Assembly: GCA_030426385.1 (NCBI GenBank)
Contig: JAUHYI010000009.1
Coordinates: 22,919 to 86,918 of the forward strand
Source of the DNA: Phycisphaerae bacterium
GTDB lineage: Bacteria; Planctomycetota; Phycisphaerae; Phycisphaerales; Phycisphaeraceae
Length of the DNA: 64,000 nucleotides
Direction of reading: 5' to 3'
This document shows, piece by piece, positions 1 to 9,090 of the stretch. The position numbers and the translations under genes were made by a program. Numbering within the stretch: position 1 is the first letter of the stretch; each line of letters starts with the position of its first letter. Below the pieces are notes generated by a model that was not told the DNA's origin, ran no database searches, and saw nothing but the letters and a program-made list of their open reading frames with translations.

Positions 1-573
1 TTGGCGAAATTGTGTGGCGAACATCGGCCGATCGCGGGCTTGGATACGATTGAGGTCAGCCCGATCCTGGGGATTCATTTGTGGTTTGCCGAGCATGTGA
101 TGGATCTGCCGCATCTGGTGACGACGCAATCGTCGTTGCAGTGGCTGTTTAACAAGGGATACGATGCCGAATTTGGGGGCCAACATTTGCATGGCGTGGT
201 CAGTGCGGCGCACGATTTGGTGGATCAATCGGCCGAGCAGATTATCGAATTGGTGACGCGCGAAGCGCAGCGGTTTTTGCCGCGTGCGGTGAATGTTGAG
301 ATCAAACACGCCCGCGTGGTTAAGGAAAAACGCGCGACGTTTTCAGTGGTGCCGGGGATTGATGCGTGTCGACCGGGCCCGCGCGGCGACGTGGGGAATT
401 TATATTTGGCCGGTGACTGGTGCGACACGGGTTGGCCGGCCACGATGGAAGGCGCGGTGCGCAGCGGGTATCAAGCGGCGTCGGATTTGTGCGAGGATTT
501 GAACATGGGGCCGTTGGTGCAGGCGGGCGATTTGCAGCCGACGTGGTTGTATCGCATGATTGCGGGTAAGTGA
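1..573 (+). CDS. hpnE: Hydroxysqualene dehydroxylase HpnE, C-terminal part
   Basis: The frame is open from the first base, so the N-terminus with the FAD-binding Rossmann fold lies outside the window. The visible 190 residues match the C-terminal part of HpnE, the squalene-associated amine-oxidase/desaturase-like flavoprotein that acts in squalene and hopanoid synthesis. Supporting segments are SPILGIHLWFAEHVMDLPH, then a W-LFN stretch, and the terminal FAD-contact motif NLYLAGDWCDTGWPATMEG. The C-terminus looks complete and ends at a TGA. Other phytoene-desaturase-type enzymes are possible, but the LWF..V.DLPH and GDWCDTGWPATMEGA motifs favour HpnE. The partner genes hpnC and hpnD would be expected upstream and cannot be seen. 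Confidence 0.82.
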   Translation: MAKLCGEHRPIAGLDTIEVSPILGIHLWFAEHVMDLPHLVTTQSSLQWLFNKGYDAEFGGQHLHGVVSAAHDLVDQSAEQIIELVTREAQRFLPRAVNVEIKHARVVKEKRATFSVVPGIDACRPGPRGDVGNLYLAGDWCDTGWPATMEGAVRSGYQAASDLCEDLNMGPLVQAGDLQPTWLYRMIAGK

Positions 574-650
574 CAGGCGACGGGGTTGTCCTGAAATGCC
601 GTGCGTTGAATGATCATTTCAATTTTATGAACTAACCAGGGGTTTGAATT

Positions 651-1847
651 ATGGTTTCATCGGGTGCTATGGCCTGGGCCCAGATTGTGTCGGTGCTATG
701 TTTTGGCGGGTTGCCGACGATTGCGTGTCTGGTGGGGCTTGTGTTTTTGTGGTTGCGTGTGCGTCGGGGTAAACCGCGTGAGCCGGGTTGCGGGGCCTGT
801 GGGTATCAGGTGCAATCGTTGTCGACGTTTAGCTGTCCCGAGTGCGGCGCGGATTTACGCGTGGTCGGCATCAGTCAGGCGTTTCGGCCGATGTTGCACC
901 CGGTGTTGTTTATTTTGTTCTGGACGTTGTTGCTACCGATTCCCTCATGCACGGTGGGATCAATAGGGATTGCGGTGGGGCCGAAAACATCACACGTCAT
1001 GCACAACATGACGCTGGTGGTTCCCAACGGGCAAGCGATTCAACAGATCGATGTGCATACCAATCCGATGGCGGGGTTAATGTCGAACTGGATTGGTGCG
1101 ATGGCTGGGGGAGGGCGAGGGATGACGGGGCTGGGCGATTTGACGGTGATGATATCGCCACAGCATGGCGCGGCGCACGTGTTGTCCGCGACGACGCAAC
1201 CCAACGTGACAACGCCGCAAGGTTCTCAAACGCCATCGCCATCGCCGACGCCAACGCCAACGCCAACGCCAACATCAGCGCCATCGAGTGGTAATTGGAT
1301 GGTGTTAATTATCGATACGCAGCAGATGCAGATGATGATGCCGGGCCAGATGATGGTGAATCCGAATAGTGGACAGCCGACTGTGATGCAAGGGGTTGCA
1401 GTGACGCAAGCCAACCTGTTACACGAACTGGGTAATGCAGGCTACAACACGCAGGATGCCGAGGTTATCAGTGCGGTTGCCGATTTAGAAAAATTGATCG
1501 CGGGCTATCCGACGCAAGGTTTGGCGACGGCGAATCTGTCGTTTTTATCGGTGCAATCGCAGTTCTCCCATCCGATGGACATGCCGAAAGTATGGTGGGT
1601 GATTGTGGTGTTGCTTTTGATCCTGGCGACATGGATCGGCGGCATCGTGTTGTTTTTTGTGATCCATCGGCAACAACAACGTGCGAAAAAAATGCACCTG
1701 TCGCGGTATCGCGCGGCCGGTGGGGCTGGTGGGGCTAGTGGGTCAGGTGCAGCCCAGGCCATGCCATTTCCGTCGCCGTCGCCGTCGCCTGATTGGGCTA
1801 ACGTGAATCCTTTGGATGATCCACCATCTGGACCTGGATCGGCGTGA
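651..1847 (+). CDS. Zinc-ribbon membrane protein of unknown function
   Basis: No functional family is recognised for this 398-aa protein. An N-terminal membrane segment (about residues 10-33) is followed by a four-cysteine zinc ribbon (CGACGY ... CPECGADL), a second membrane segment (about 78-100) and a long outside or luminal region. That region contains a Ser/Pro/Thr-Pro low-complexity linker near residues 190-210 and Met/Gln-rich stretches. A third membrane helix lies near residues 310-332, followed by a basic then Gly/Ser/Pro-rich tail. Ribbon-plus-helix proteins of this form are common in planctomycetes. The 3' end overlaps the convergent MscS-type gene by about 50 bases. Confidence 0.6.
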   Translation: MVSSGAMAWAQIVSVLCFGGLPTIACLVGLVFLWLRVRRGKPREPGCGACGYQVQSLSTFSCPECGADLRVVGISQAFRPMLHPVLFILFWTLLLPIPSCTVGSIGIAVGPKTSHVMHNMTLVVPNGQAIQQIDVHTNPMAGLMSNWIGAMAGGGRGMTGLGDLTVMISPQHGAAHVLSATTQPNVTTPQGSQTPSPSPTPTPTPTPTSAPSSGNWMVLIIDTQQMQMMMPGQMMVNPNSGQPTVMQGVAVTQANLLHELGNAGYNTQDAEVISAVADLEKLIAGYPTQGLATANLSFLSVQSQFSHPMDMPKVWWVIVVLLLILATWIGGIVLFFVIHRQQQRAKKMHLSRYRAAGGAGGASGSGAAQAMPFPSPSPSPDWANVNPLDDPPSGPGSA

Positions 1848-2883
1848 TGCTATCCAGATGCACATCGCGTTGGGGGAATGCGATGCTGATCTGGGCCTCG
1901 CGGAAATAGGCATCGATAGAAAAACGGATGTCGCTTTGCACGCGGCGCAGGTCCATCGGTTGGCGGATTTCGGTCCAGAAATAGATTTTGAAGTTGAGGG
2001 AATTGTCGCCGAACTCATCGAAGATCACGATAGGCTCGGGATGTTTTAAAACCTTGGCATGTTCATGGGTCGCTTGCTTGATGAGCTTAGCGGCTTCTTG
2101 AGTGGGTGATCCATAGGCGATGCCGACGGTGACCGTGCCGCGCACCGCACTATCGCGGAGAGTCCAGTTGACGACATCGTTTTCCAGGAACTTACTGTTG
2201 GGAACGAGGACATCGACGCCATCGCTACGACGGACGCGTGTGGAGCGATTGCCGATTTCCTCAACGCGTCCTTCCTGATCGCCGACGACGATGATGTCGC
2301 CGACGCGGATGGGCCGTTCGAGCATGAGGATGAAGCCGGAAATCAGATTGTTGAAAAGGTTTTGTGCCCCAAAGCCAACGCCGATGGCAAAGGCACCGCC
2401 GAGCACGGTGAAGATGGTGATGGGAATCCCAGCCATGGGCAAGGCGACGAGTGTGACGACGATGACCAAGCCATAGAACAGAATTTTTTCGATCAGTTGC
2501 GTGGCGTGGGGGTTGATGCGATTGATTTTTGCCAGTCGCTTGCCAACCAGTTGCACGACGCGTTTGGCAAACAAAATCCCCAGCAACAGCACGAGCAGGG
2601 CGATGACCAATTGGCTGAGCTGGACGGGATTGCCACCACTGGAAAACAGTTCGGTTTCCCAGATGTTGGTGAGGAATTGATGGACGTCGTTCCAGGTGAA
2701 ATCGAACGGGCCGGCATCACTGGTGTTGTTCGCGACATCACTGACTGTTTGCGATTCGGAACCGGGCGGTGGAGAGGGGGTGTCGAGCCCATTGGCGGGC
2801 GATGGAGCTGTTGGGTCGGTCTGACCCAGCATGAATACACGGGATAACGCGGGCATGTTATGCATGACGCTGAGGATTGACAT
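1798..2883 (-). CDS. MscS-family mechanosensitive channel
   Basis: The 361-aa product has the MscS core. After an N-terminal extension there are membrane helices near residues 85-105 and 135-160, then the pore-helix region with IFTVLGGAFAIGVGFGAQN. The beta domain follows with RPIRVGDII...G.VEEIGNRSTRVR and VPNS.FLENDVVNW, and then a C-terminal alpha/beta domain. Such channels release solutes on hypo-osmotic shock. The pore helix and VGFGAQNLFNNLISG resemble the larger MscK/YbiO-like subfamily more than E. coli MscS. It stands alone, convergent with the zinc-ribbon gene, and is one of three mechanosensitive channels in the window. The start is taken at the first ATG; a later ATG is possible. 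Confidence 0.9.
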   Translation of the reverse strand: MSILSVMHNMPALSRVFMLGQTDPTAPSPANGLDTPSPPPGSESQTVSDVANNTSDAGPFDFTWNDVHQFLTNIWETELFSSGGNPVQLSQLVIALLVLLLGILFAKRVVQLVGKRLAKINRINPHATQLIEKILFYGLVIVVTLVALPMAGIPITIFTVLGGAFAIGVGFGAQNLFNNLISGFILMLERPIRVGDIIVVGDQEGRVEEIGNRSTRVRRSDGVDVLVPNSKFLENDVVNWTLRDSAVRGTVTVGIAYGSPTQEAAKLIKQATHEHAKVLKHPEPIVIFDEFGDNSLNFKIYFWTEIRQPMDLRRVQSDIRFSIDAYFREAQISIAFPQRDVHLDSITPIQVQMVDHPKDSR

Positions 2884-3072
2884 GATGAATCAGCGTACCA
2901 GAATTTCCAATGCTCGTGCATAAAAATGATGGTCGAGGCATCACGAAATTCACATGATATAGTTGTGATGGGTAGAGATCGTGAAAGAGAATTGAAGAAC
3001 ATGCGGGGGATGAGATGGGAGATGGAAGGCGCGAGTTGGCGGGATGGCGTGGGGATGGCGTGGGGATGGCGT

Positions 3073-3084
3073 GGGGGGGGGGGG
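3073..3084 (+). repeat. 12-base G homopolymer upstream of permease start
   Basis: A run of 12 G follows three imperfect copies of a GGCGTGGGGAT unit (about 3044-3072) and ends 12 bases before the chosen permease ATG. The same frame stays open upstream to an ATG at 2926 with no recognisable protein, so a length change in the run could alter any N-terminal extension. It belongs with the other long G/C runs of the window. Confidence 0.7.
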
Positions 3085-3096
3085 CATTTGTCAGGC

Positions 3097-4563
3097 ATGA
3101 CCACATTGAAACCTCAACGCGAACAATCACCCGATGATAAAACAGGCCAGAGCTTGCGTCGTGAGCTGGGCACGTTGGCCGCGGTCGGCTTGGGGCTGGG
3201 ATCGATCCTGGGCACGGGTGTGTTCGTCAGTCTGGCATTAGGAACAGCCATCGCAGGCGTCGGGGTGTTGGGCGCGATCGTGTTGGCTTCATTGGTGGCC
3301 ACGTGCAATGGTTTATCAAGCGCGCAGTTGGCGGCGAGTCATCCGGTCAGCGGCGGGACCTATGCCTATGGCTATCGTTATCTGTCGCCATCGTTGGGGT
3401 TCACTGCCGGGTGGTTGTTTGTCTGCGCGAAGTCAGCATCGGCCGCGACGGCAGCGCTGGGGTTGGCCGGTTACATCCTTGCGATCGTTGGTGATGCGAT
3501 GCCGATCGGCATGGTGGGCTTGGCCCTGGGCATGGCGGCAGTGGTCACAGCATTGGTGTTGCTGGGCGTGCGTCGGGCAGCGTGGGTCAATACCGTGATC
3601 GTGGTGATCACGATTGGAACACTGTTGGCGTTTGTGGCGATCGGTTGGCCACTGATGATCGAACATGCCGGACAGTATTTTCAGTTCGATAAGTTTGGCG
3701 ATACGGCTACAAATTCAAGCACGTTGGGACATGGTAAGACAAGCAGGGGAACGTGGGATGGATGGCGGGTGTTACATGCGACGGGTTTGATGTTTGTGGC
3801 GTATACCGGCTACGGCCGAATTGCGACGCTGGGCGAAGAGGTTCGCGATCCACAGCGAACGATTCCGCGCGCGATTCTGGCGACGTTGTTCATCTCGATG
3901 GTGTTGTATGTGATGGTGGCCGCAGTGGCAGTGGGGAGTGTGGGCCCGATGTTGTTCGCACAAGCGGGCGAATCGGCCGCACCGTTGGAAAAGGTGGTGG
4001 CAATGTGGGCTGACATGCGTGGCGACCATTGGGATGGACAGAATACGTCGGCGGTGTGGGCGAAGGGTGTGGGTGGCGTGTGGGGGGTGGGGGTTGTGTT
4101 GGCGGTGGGTGCAGTGACGGCGATGGTGGGCGTGTTGTTGAATTTATTGTTGGGGTTATCGCGAGTGGTGTTGGCCATGGCTCGGCAGCATGATTTACCG
4201 CACGGTTTAGCGGTGATTCATACGACCACGAACACCGCTTCGCCGCAACGGGCGGTGGTGTTGGTGGCGGTGATCGTGATGGGATTGATATTGATTGGCG
4301 ACGTGATGATCGCGTGGTCGTTCAGCGCGTTCACCGTGTTGTTGTACTACGGCTTGACCAACCTGGCCGCGCTACGATTGCCGGTTGAACAGCGGTTGTA
4401 TCCACGCGTGTTTGCATGGCTGGGCTTGATCGCATGTTTCGGATTGGTGTGGTTTATTCCGTGGCGCGTGGCGGTGGCGGGGCTATTGGTGATTGCGGTG
4501 GGTCATGTCTGGCGCGTGTTGTGGCGATGGTGGTTAACTGGCCGAGCAGGTCGAGTTGCTTGA
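3097..4563 (+). CDS. APC-superfamily amino-acid permease
   Basis: This is a 488-aa integral membrane protein with about 12-14 predicted helices. The first helix carries the APC substrate-site signature (GLGLGSILGTGVFVSLALG), followed by PVSGGTYAYGYRYLSP, typical of cationic and other amino-acid transporters of the CAT type. The conserved intracellular segment YTGYGRIATLGEEVRDPQRTIPRAI is also present. The frame is open further upstream to 2926, but the extra 57 residues are repetitive and do not resemble the family, so the ATG just after the G12 run is preferred. Substrate cannot be read from the sequence. It is convergent with the ampG-like gene. Confidence 0.85.
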   Translation: MTTLKPQREQSPDDKTGQSLRRELGTLAAVGLGLGSILGTGVFVSLALGTAIAGVGVLGAIVLASLVATCNGLSSAQLAASHPVSGGTYAYGYRYLSPSLGFTAGWLFVCAKSASAATAALGLAGYILAIVGDAMPIGMVGLALGMAAVVTALVLLGVRRAAWVNTVIVVITIGTLLAFVAIGWPLMIEHAGQYFQFDKFGDTATNSSTLGHGKTSRGTWDGWRVLHATGLMFVAYTGYGRIATLGEEVRDPQRTIPRAILATLFISMVLYVMVAAVAVGSVGPMLFAQAGESAAPLEKVVAMWADMRGDHWDGQNTSAVWAKGVGGVWGVGVVLAVGAVTAMVGVLLNLLLGLSRVVLAMARQHDLPHGLAVIHTTTNTASPQRAVVLVAVIVMGLILIGDVMIAWSFSAFTVLLYYGLTNLAALRLPVEQRLYPRVFAWLGLIACFGLVWFIPWRVAVAGLLVIAVGHVWRVLWRWWLTGRAGRVA

Positions 4564-4579
4564 GTTAATCGATGTTATC

Positions 4580-5893
4580 TTAATCGATGCCATCAATGCG
4601 ATCGCGATCGCTATCATGATCGTGATCGGGTGGCGCTTGGCCGTTGTTATTCGCATGCATGCGTCGTGCAATCCATGGCAGCATCAGTAATGCGGGCAAT
4701 GCGGCGATGACGCTGATCAGGAAATATTGCGTGTAGCCTAATTCGTTTTTCAAATATCCGGTGAACGTGCCAATCAGATTGCCTGAGACGAACATCAGAC
4801 TGGTGAACAGGGCGTATTGCGTGGCGGAATATCGCTTGTCGCACAGGCTCATCAGAAACGCGATGAACCCCGCCACGACCATGCCCGCGCAGAAATTTTC
4901 GATCATCATGACCGCGATAAAGGTGGGCATGTCGTGGCCAACATGAGCTAACCACAAAAACCCCAGGTTGGAGACGGCCTGCAAAATGCCCAGCCCCAAT
5001 AACGCGGGCAACAAGCGCACGCGGGTGAGCAATGCCCCGCCTGCGAGTGTGCCGATGACCAGCACGATGATGCCGAGGATTTCGCGGACGCTGGCGATTT
5101 CGGTTTTTTCAAAACTTAAACCGGTGATCAGCAAATCCATGGTCATGGCCCCGGCGAGCTTGTCGGGCAATTTAAACAGCACCACGAAAATCAAAATCGC
5201 GAAGGTGGCAGTTCCATGTTGTCGCCACAAGGCGTGGACCGGCTCGATCAAAGATTCGCGCAGCGTGGCCGGATGCGGCGCGTTGGTTTTGGGTGCGATC
5301 CATGTCGCCAGTAAACCGATGGACATCATGGCCGCCAACACCAGATACGCCGCCTGCCATGACCATTGGTCGGCGACCCACAGCGCGCCTGCGCCCGCAG
5401 CCATCATGCCCAGGCGATAGCCGTTGACATACACCGCGGCCCCGGCACCCAGTTCGGCTTGAGGCAACACATCAATGCGATAGGCATCGGCCACGACATC
5501 ATGACTAGCGACTAAAAACGCGACCACGATCATGGTGAAAAACAAGGGCCACAATGATTGCTGCTCGGCCGATGGACCAAAGCATGCCAAGGCGGCGATG
5601 GCGAGAATCATCGCCGATTGAATTAGTAGCAACCATCCGCGTCGTCGACCGAGTTTGGCCAAAGGGATGAATCGATCGAGCACCGGCGCCCAGACAAAAT
5701 TAAAGGCCAGGGGCATAGCCGCCAGATAGAACAGGTTGATCTGTTCGATGCCATAGCCGAGATCCAATAGCCAAGGCTGTAAGGTTGACCCAATCAGGTG
5801 ATCGACGGAGGGCAAACCCGCGGCAAATCCCAGTCCGAGTAACGCAGCCATGCGTCGATTGCCATAGGCATGTAGGATCGTTTCGCGGGCCAT
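4580..5893 (-). CDS. ampG: AmpG-type muropeptide/MFS transporter
   Basis: This 437-aa MFS-type protein has about 12 helices. Its beginning, LGFAAGLPSVDHLIGSTLQPWLLD, and the following FYLAAMPLAFNFVWAPVLDRF match AmpG permeases, which import anhydro-muropeptides or GlcNAc-anhydroMurNAc for wall recycling. The gene is divergent from the AnmK-MurQ fusion with under 100 bases between starts, which supports a recycling role. The ATG at 5893 fits the family length; an in-frame ATG at 5932 adds 13 polar residues. The C-terminal tail is rich in His and Asp (HDHDSDRDR). Confidence 0.78.
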   Translation of the reverse strand: MARETILHAYGNRRMAALLGLGFAAGLPSVDHLIGSTLQPWLLDLGYGIEQINLFYLAAMPLAFNFVWAPVLDRFIPLAKLGRRRGWLLLIQSAMILAIAALACFGPSAEQQSLWPLFFTMIVVAFLVASHDVVADAYRIDVLPQAELGAGAAVYVNGYRLGMMAAGAGALWVADQWSWQAAYLVLAAMMSIGLLATWIAPKTNAPHPATLRESLIEPVHALWRQHGTATFAILIFVVLFKLPDKLAGAMTMDLLITGLSFEKTEIASVREILGIIVLVIGTLAGGALLTRVRLLPALLGLGILQAVSNLGFLWLAHVGHDMPTFIAVMMIENFCAGMVVAGFIAFLMSLCDKRYSATQYALFTSLMFVSGNLIGTFTGYLKNELGYTQYFLISVIAALPALLMLPWIARRMHANNNGQAPPDHDHDSDRDRIDGID

Positions 5894-5983
5894 GTTTGAC
5901 GTATCGGTTATGCTGCGGGTTCGGCTGCACATCGTGGGCCGGTGTGCGTTGGTGGGGCGGTTTATTTTTTGGGATGCATGATA

Positions 5984-8263
5984 ATGTCAGACGCGACTTC
6001 GATAGAAAATTTTGCGGGTGGATCATCACGCCGTCACGTCGTCGGTTGCATGACCGGCACGAGTCTGGATGGCTTGGATGTGGCGCTGGTTGAAATTGTC
6101 GGTCATGGTTTGTCGATGACTGCCCGATGCGTGGCCCATCATCAGGCGAGCCTGGCACCGATCGCTCAAACGTTGGCATCCCTGGCCTCGGGACAACCGC
6201 ATGCGCCGATTGATTACATGCGAGCCGCGCGACATCTGGGGGTGATTCATGCCCAGGCCATTGCGGAAATGTTGGCACAGTATCAGGCGAATCGCGACAC
6301 GGACATGAGCACGGGAGAGACACGCGGGGGAAATGTGGGGGGAAATGTGGGGGGGAAAGTGGGGGGGGTGGATTTGGTGGTGGCTCATGGGCAGACGATC
6401 TGGCATGCGCCGGACGATCGTTTGTCGTGGCAATTGTTTGATCCGTGGCCGATCGTGCGCACGTTGGGTGTGCCGGTTTGTCATGATTTGCGTCAGGCGG
6501 ATTTGGTGGCTGGCGGGCAGGGGGCCCCGATCACGCCGATGTCGGATTGGGTGATGTTTCGTGATGGGCAGCGCACGCGGGCCATCGTCAATCTGGGGGG
6601 CATCATCAATGTGACGTGGTTGCCCAAGGCGTTGCAAGATTGTGATACTGACTCGGAACAGGCGTCGCTGATGGCGGCGATCAAGGGCGGTGATGTGGGG
6701 CCATGCAATTTGTTGTTGGACGGTTTGGTGCAACGCTTGTGGCCGGGCGAACGTTACGATGACCAGGGAAAACATGCGGCGAAAGGGCAGGCGATCGGCG
6801 AAGTGGTCGATGCGATTTTGTCGCACCCGGCATTGCAGGAGACGCGGGGCCGATCCCTGGGCCGTGAAGATTTCAATGCGGATTGGTTGGATGGTTTGGT
6901 CGAACAGTTTGCGCCGTTGGCATCGAGTGCGCCGCATGATTTATTGGCGTCGGCGGTGTCGGCCGTGGTCAAGCGATTGCGATCGCAGTTGCACGGCGTG
7001 GACGAAATTGTGTTGGCGGGGGGTGGCGTGCGCAATCGCGCATTGCATGATGCGATGATGCAGGTATTTGGTGATGTGCCGGTGCGCATCAGTGATGAGT
7101 TGGGCGTGCCGGTTGAATTGCGCGAGTCGATCGCGATGGCGGTGTTGGGTGCGCTTTCACAGGATGGCGTGCCGATCACGATGCCGCAGGTGACCGATGC
7201 AAATCGTCCGGGCGTGGCCGGGGTGTATGCAGGGCTGTGTGGTTCGCCGCGCCGAACGGCGATGGATGAGTCTGACTCGGCAACACGGCCAACGGATGCG
7301 CCAATCGAAGATCAAGCGTCGGATTTATCAACGACTCCTGCGCCTGTGGTGGAGGCCACGGCATCGCGTGGGCACTTGATGACTGAGCATGTGTTGCCGG
7401 ATGCGGCGGACCTGGATGTGATGTCGATCGAAGAGGTGTTGCGTTTGATCAATAATCAGGACGCGCAGGTGGCTTCGGCGGTGATGCCTGCGATTCCCGA
7501 GTTGGCGCAGTTGGTTGAACACATTGCCAATCGTATGCGTCGCGGCGGTCGATTGATTTACATCGGTGCGGGAACGTCGGGGCGGTTGGGTGTGCTCGAT
7601 GCCAGTGAATGTCCGCCGACGTTTTGCACGGATCCTTCGCAGGTGATTGGGATTATTGCGGGCGGTGATGGTGCGCTGCGTCGTTCGAGCGAATCGCGTG
7701 AGGATGATCCGAAGGGAGCGGCCGATGAGTTGTCGAAGCATGACGTGGGTGCGAATGATGTGCTGGTTGGTATCGCGGCGGGCGGGACGACGCCGTATGT
7801 GTTGGGTGCGATCACGATGGCTCGATCGCGTGGGGCGTTGACGGCGTTGTTGTGTTGTGTGTCGCCCGATCATGTGGCGACGGATGCGGATCATGTGATT
7901 GCGTTGCCGGTGGGCCCGGAAATTGTCACCGGTTCAACGCGGATGAAATCAGGAACAGCGACGAAGCTGGCGCTCAACATGATCAGCACGGCGACGATGG
8001 TGGCGTTGGGAAAAACCTATGGCAGTTTGATGGTGGACGTGCGCGCGACCAATGCGAAACTGGTCGATCGGGCGCTGCGCATCATCATGCGACAAACCGG
8101 TCTGGATCGTGACGCGGCAGACATGGCCTTGCAACGATCGGGTAAACGGGTCAAGACGGCGCTGGTGATGGTTCGGCGTGACGTGCGACGTGAATCGGCC
8201 GAACAACTGTTAGCCGAAGCGGGCGGTCGTTTGCGTGAGGTGATCGGTCCGCCGCGGGGTTGA
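5984..8263 (+). CDS. AnmK-MurQ fusion: anhydro-MurNAc kinase and MurNAc-6-P etherase
   Basis: Two successive recycling enzymes are joined in one 759-aa protein. Residues 10-410 are AnmK, which opens and phosphorylates 1,6-anhydro-MurNAc. Its motifs are CMTGTSLDGLDVALVE, AHGQTIWH, NLGGIINVTWLP, DVGPCNLLLDG and GGGVRNRALHDAMM. After a roughly 50-residue acidic/Thr-rich linker, residues 466-759 are MurQ, the etherase giving GlcNAc-6-P and lactate. MurQ motifs are GAGTSGRLGVLDASECPP, AAGGTTPYVLGAI and GSTRMKSGTATKLALN. Both halves appear complete. An in-frame Gly/Asn/Val-rich insert (about residues 115-130) encoded by the G-run repeat precedes VDLVVAHGQT. ATGs at 5978 and 5984 are both possible; a GTG at 5942 is less likely. 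Confidence 0.93.
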   Translation: MSDATSIENFAGGSSRRHVVGCMTGTSLDGLDVALVEIVGHGLSMTARCVAHHQASLAPIAQTLASLASGQPHAPIDYMRAARHLGVIHAQAIAEMLAQYQANRDTDMSTGETRGGNVGGNVGGKVGGVDLVVAHGQTIWHAPDDRLSWQLFDPWPIVRTLGVPVCHDLRQADLVAGGQGAPITPMSDWVMFRDGQRTRAIVNLGGIINVTWLPKALQDCDTDSEQASLMAAIKGGDVGPCNLLLDGLVQRLWPGERYDDQGKHAAKGQAIGEVVDAILSHPALQETRGRSLGREDFNADWLDGLVEQFAPLASSAPHDLLASAVSAVVKRLRSQLHGVDEIVLAGGGVRNRALHDAMMQVFGDVPVRISDELGVPVELRESIAMAVLGALSQDGVPITMPQVTDANRPGVAGVYAGLCGSPRRTAMDESDSATRPTDAPIEDQASDLSTTPAPVVEATASRGHLMTEHVLPDAADLDVMSIEEVLRLINNQDAQVASAVMPAIPELAQLVEHIANRMRRGGRLIYIGAGTSGRLGVLDASECPPTFCTDPSQVIGIIAGGDGALRRSSESREDDPKGAADELSKHDVGANDVLVGIAAGGTTPYVLGAITMARSRGALTALLCCVSPDHVATDADHVIALPVGPEIVTGSTRMKSGTATKLALNMISTATMVALGKTYGSLMVDVRATNAKLVDRALRIIMRQTGLDRDAADMALQRSGKRVKTALVMVRRDVRRESAEQLLAEAGGRLREVIGPPRG
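6326..6371 (+). repeat. G-run repeat inside the anmK domain
   Basis: Four G runs of 5-8 bases are separated by AAATGT, AAATGT and AAAGT and read in frame as a GGNVGGNVGGKVGG segment. The 5' edge is CGCGGGGGAAATGTG, the same edge (in reverse) as intergenic copies after stop codons. The spacing meets the usual criteria for an intramolecular G-quadruplex on the sense strand. Confidence 0.85.
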
Positions 8264-8271
8264 TGGGTTAT

Positions 8272-8778
8272 TTATTGGCCGCGTTTTTCGAGCAGGTCGG
8301 GCCAGTTGGTGTCGGCTTTCTTGAGGTAATGCTCGGTGTCTGATTCAAAAGTTTTGACGATGCTTTTGTTGTATTGCAAAAGTAGTCGGCCATCGACAAT
8401 CATGAAAGCGCCAGGTTCGATTTTGGCGAGCACGTTTTTCGAGACGCCATACGCGCAATAGCCGCCGAATTGTGGGGCATATTGGTCGGGGGATTCGAGG
8501 AAACGTTCGCGATGTTTTTCATTGGCGAAGTGATAGGTCGCGCCTCGATGGGTGGCGGTGATATTTTCGTCGCCTTTGACGGCGGCTTGTTGCGTGAAAT
8601 AGGCCATGGGGTCATAGCCCTGAATCGCCAGGCCATGCTTATCGACGTTGACCAGGTTTTTGGCCGGCTGGGTGGTCTGTGCCGAGGTGTGCGCGGGCAG
8701 GGACAGGGATATTGATGCTGATATCGACATGATGGCAAACAGAACGACGAATCCAAATGGTGGCATGGCGTGACGCAT
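8272..8778 (-). CDS. Exported YHS-domain protein
   Basis: This 168-aa product has an N-terminal signal peptide (hydrophobic core FVVLFAIMSISASISLSL, then an Ala/Thr-rich cleavage region). A YHS-type domain follows with LAIQGYDPMAYFTQ, YHFANEKHRERFLESPDQYAPQFGGYCAYGVSKN and D-GRLLLQYN. This matches the exported YHS family found next to metal or oxidative functions; its biochemical role is not established. The ATG at 8778 places the signal peptide correctly, whereas the frame continues 14 residues upstream. It is convergent with the anmK-murQ gene with an 8-base gap. Confidence 0.8.
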   Translation of the reverse strand: MRHAMPPFGFVVLFAIMSISASISLSLPAHTSAQTTQPAKNLVNVDKHGLAIQGYDPMAYFTQQAAVKGDENITATHRGATYHFANEKHRERFLESPDQYAPQFGGYCAYGVSKNVLAKIEPGAFMIVDGRLLLQYNKSIVKTFESDTEHYLKKADTNWPDLLEKRGQ

Positions 8779-8921
8779 AATCGGACTCCTGAAACAGAGG
8801 AAAATCAACAAGAGGGACACTCACAACAACGCCGTATCAGGATGATTTATTCCAGTGGGTGTTCAGAAAAATTGATGGGGTGTTGAACGCGTGGAGCGTG
8901 ATGGCTTGTGATGGCTAAGCA

Positions 8922-8992
8922 GAACCCGCGATATGCATCGCGGGCTATAAAAAACATGGGATATGCATCGCGGGCTTTAAAAAGCATGGGGT
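8922..8992. repeat. Two copies of a TGCATCGCGGGCT hairpin unit
   Basis: Two tandem units contain ATATGCATCGCGGGCT followed by T/A-rich bases and AAAAACATGGG or AAAAAGCATGGG. The first has a CCCGCGA...TCGCGGG stem. A related single copy follows the rdgB stop at 29186. The rest of the gap to 9090 holds imperfect 10-12-base repeats around AGTCGATA/GTTGATACG (about 9018-9075). I see no gene there. Confidence 0.6.
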
Positions 8993-9090
8993 ATGCGATC
9001 GATGTGCTATCGGTTTGAGTCGATATGCAACGCAGTTGATACGTAGTCGATACACCGTTGATACGCAGTCGATGGGCCATTCACGAATGA

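Noticed and set aside
6026..6937. Open frame of 303 codons opposite anmK
   Set aside because: Arg/His/Gln-rich antisense shadow of a clearly conserved domain.
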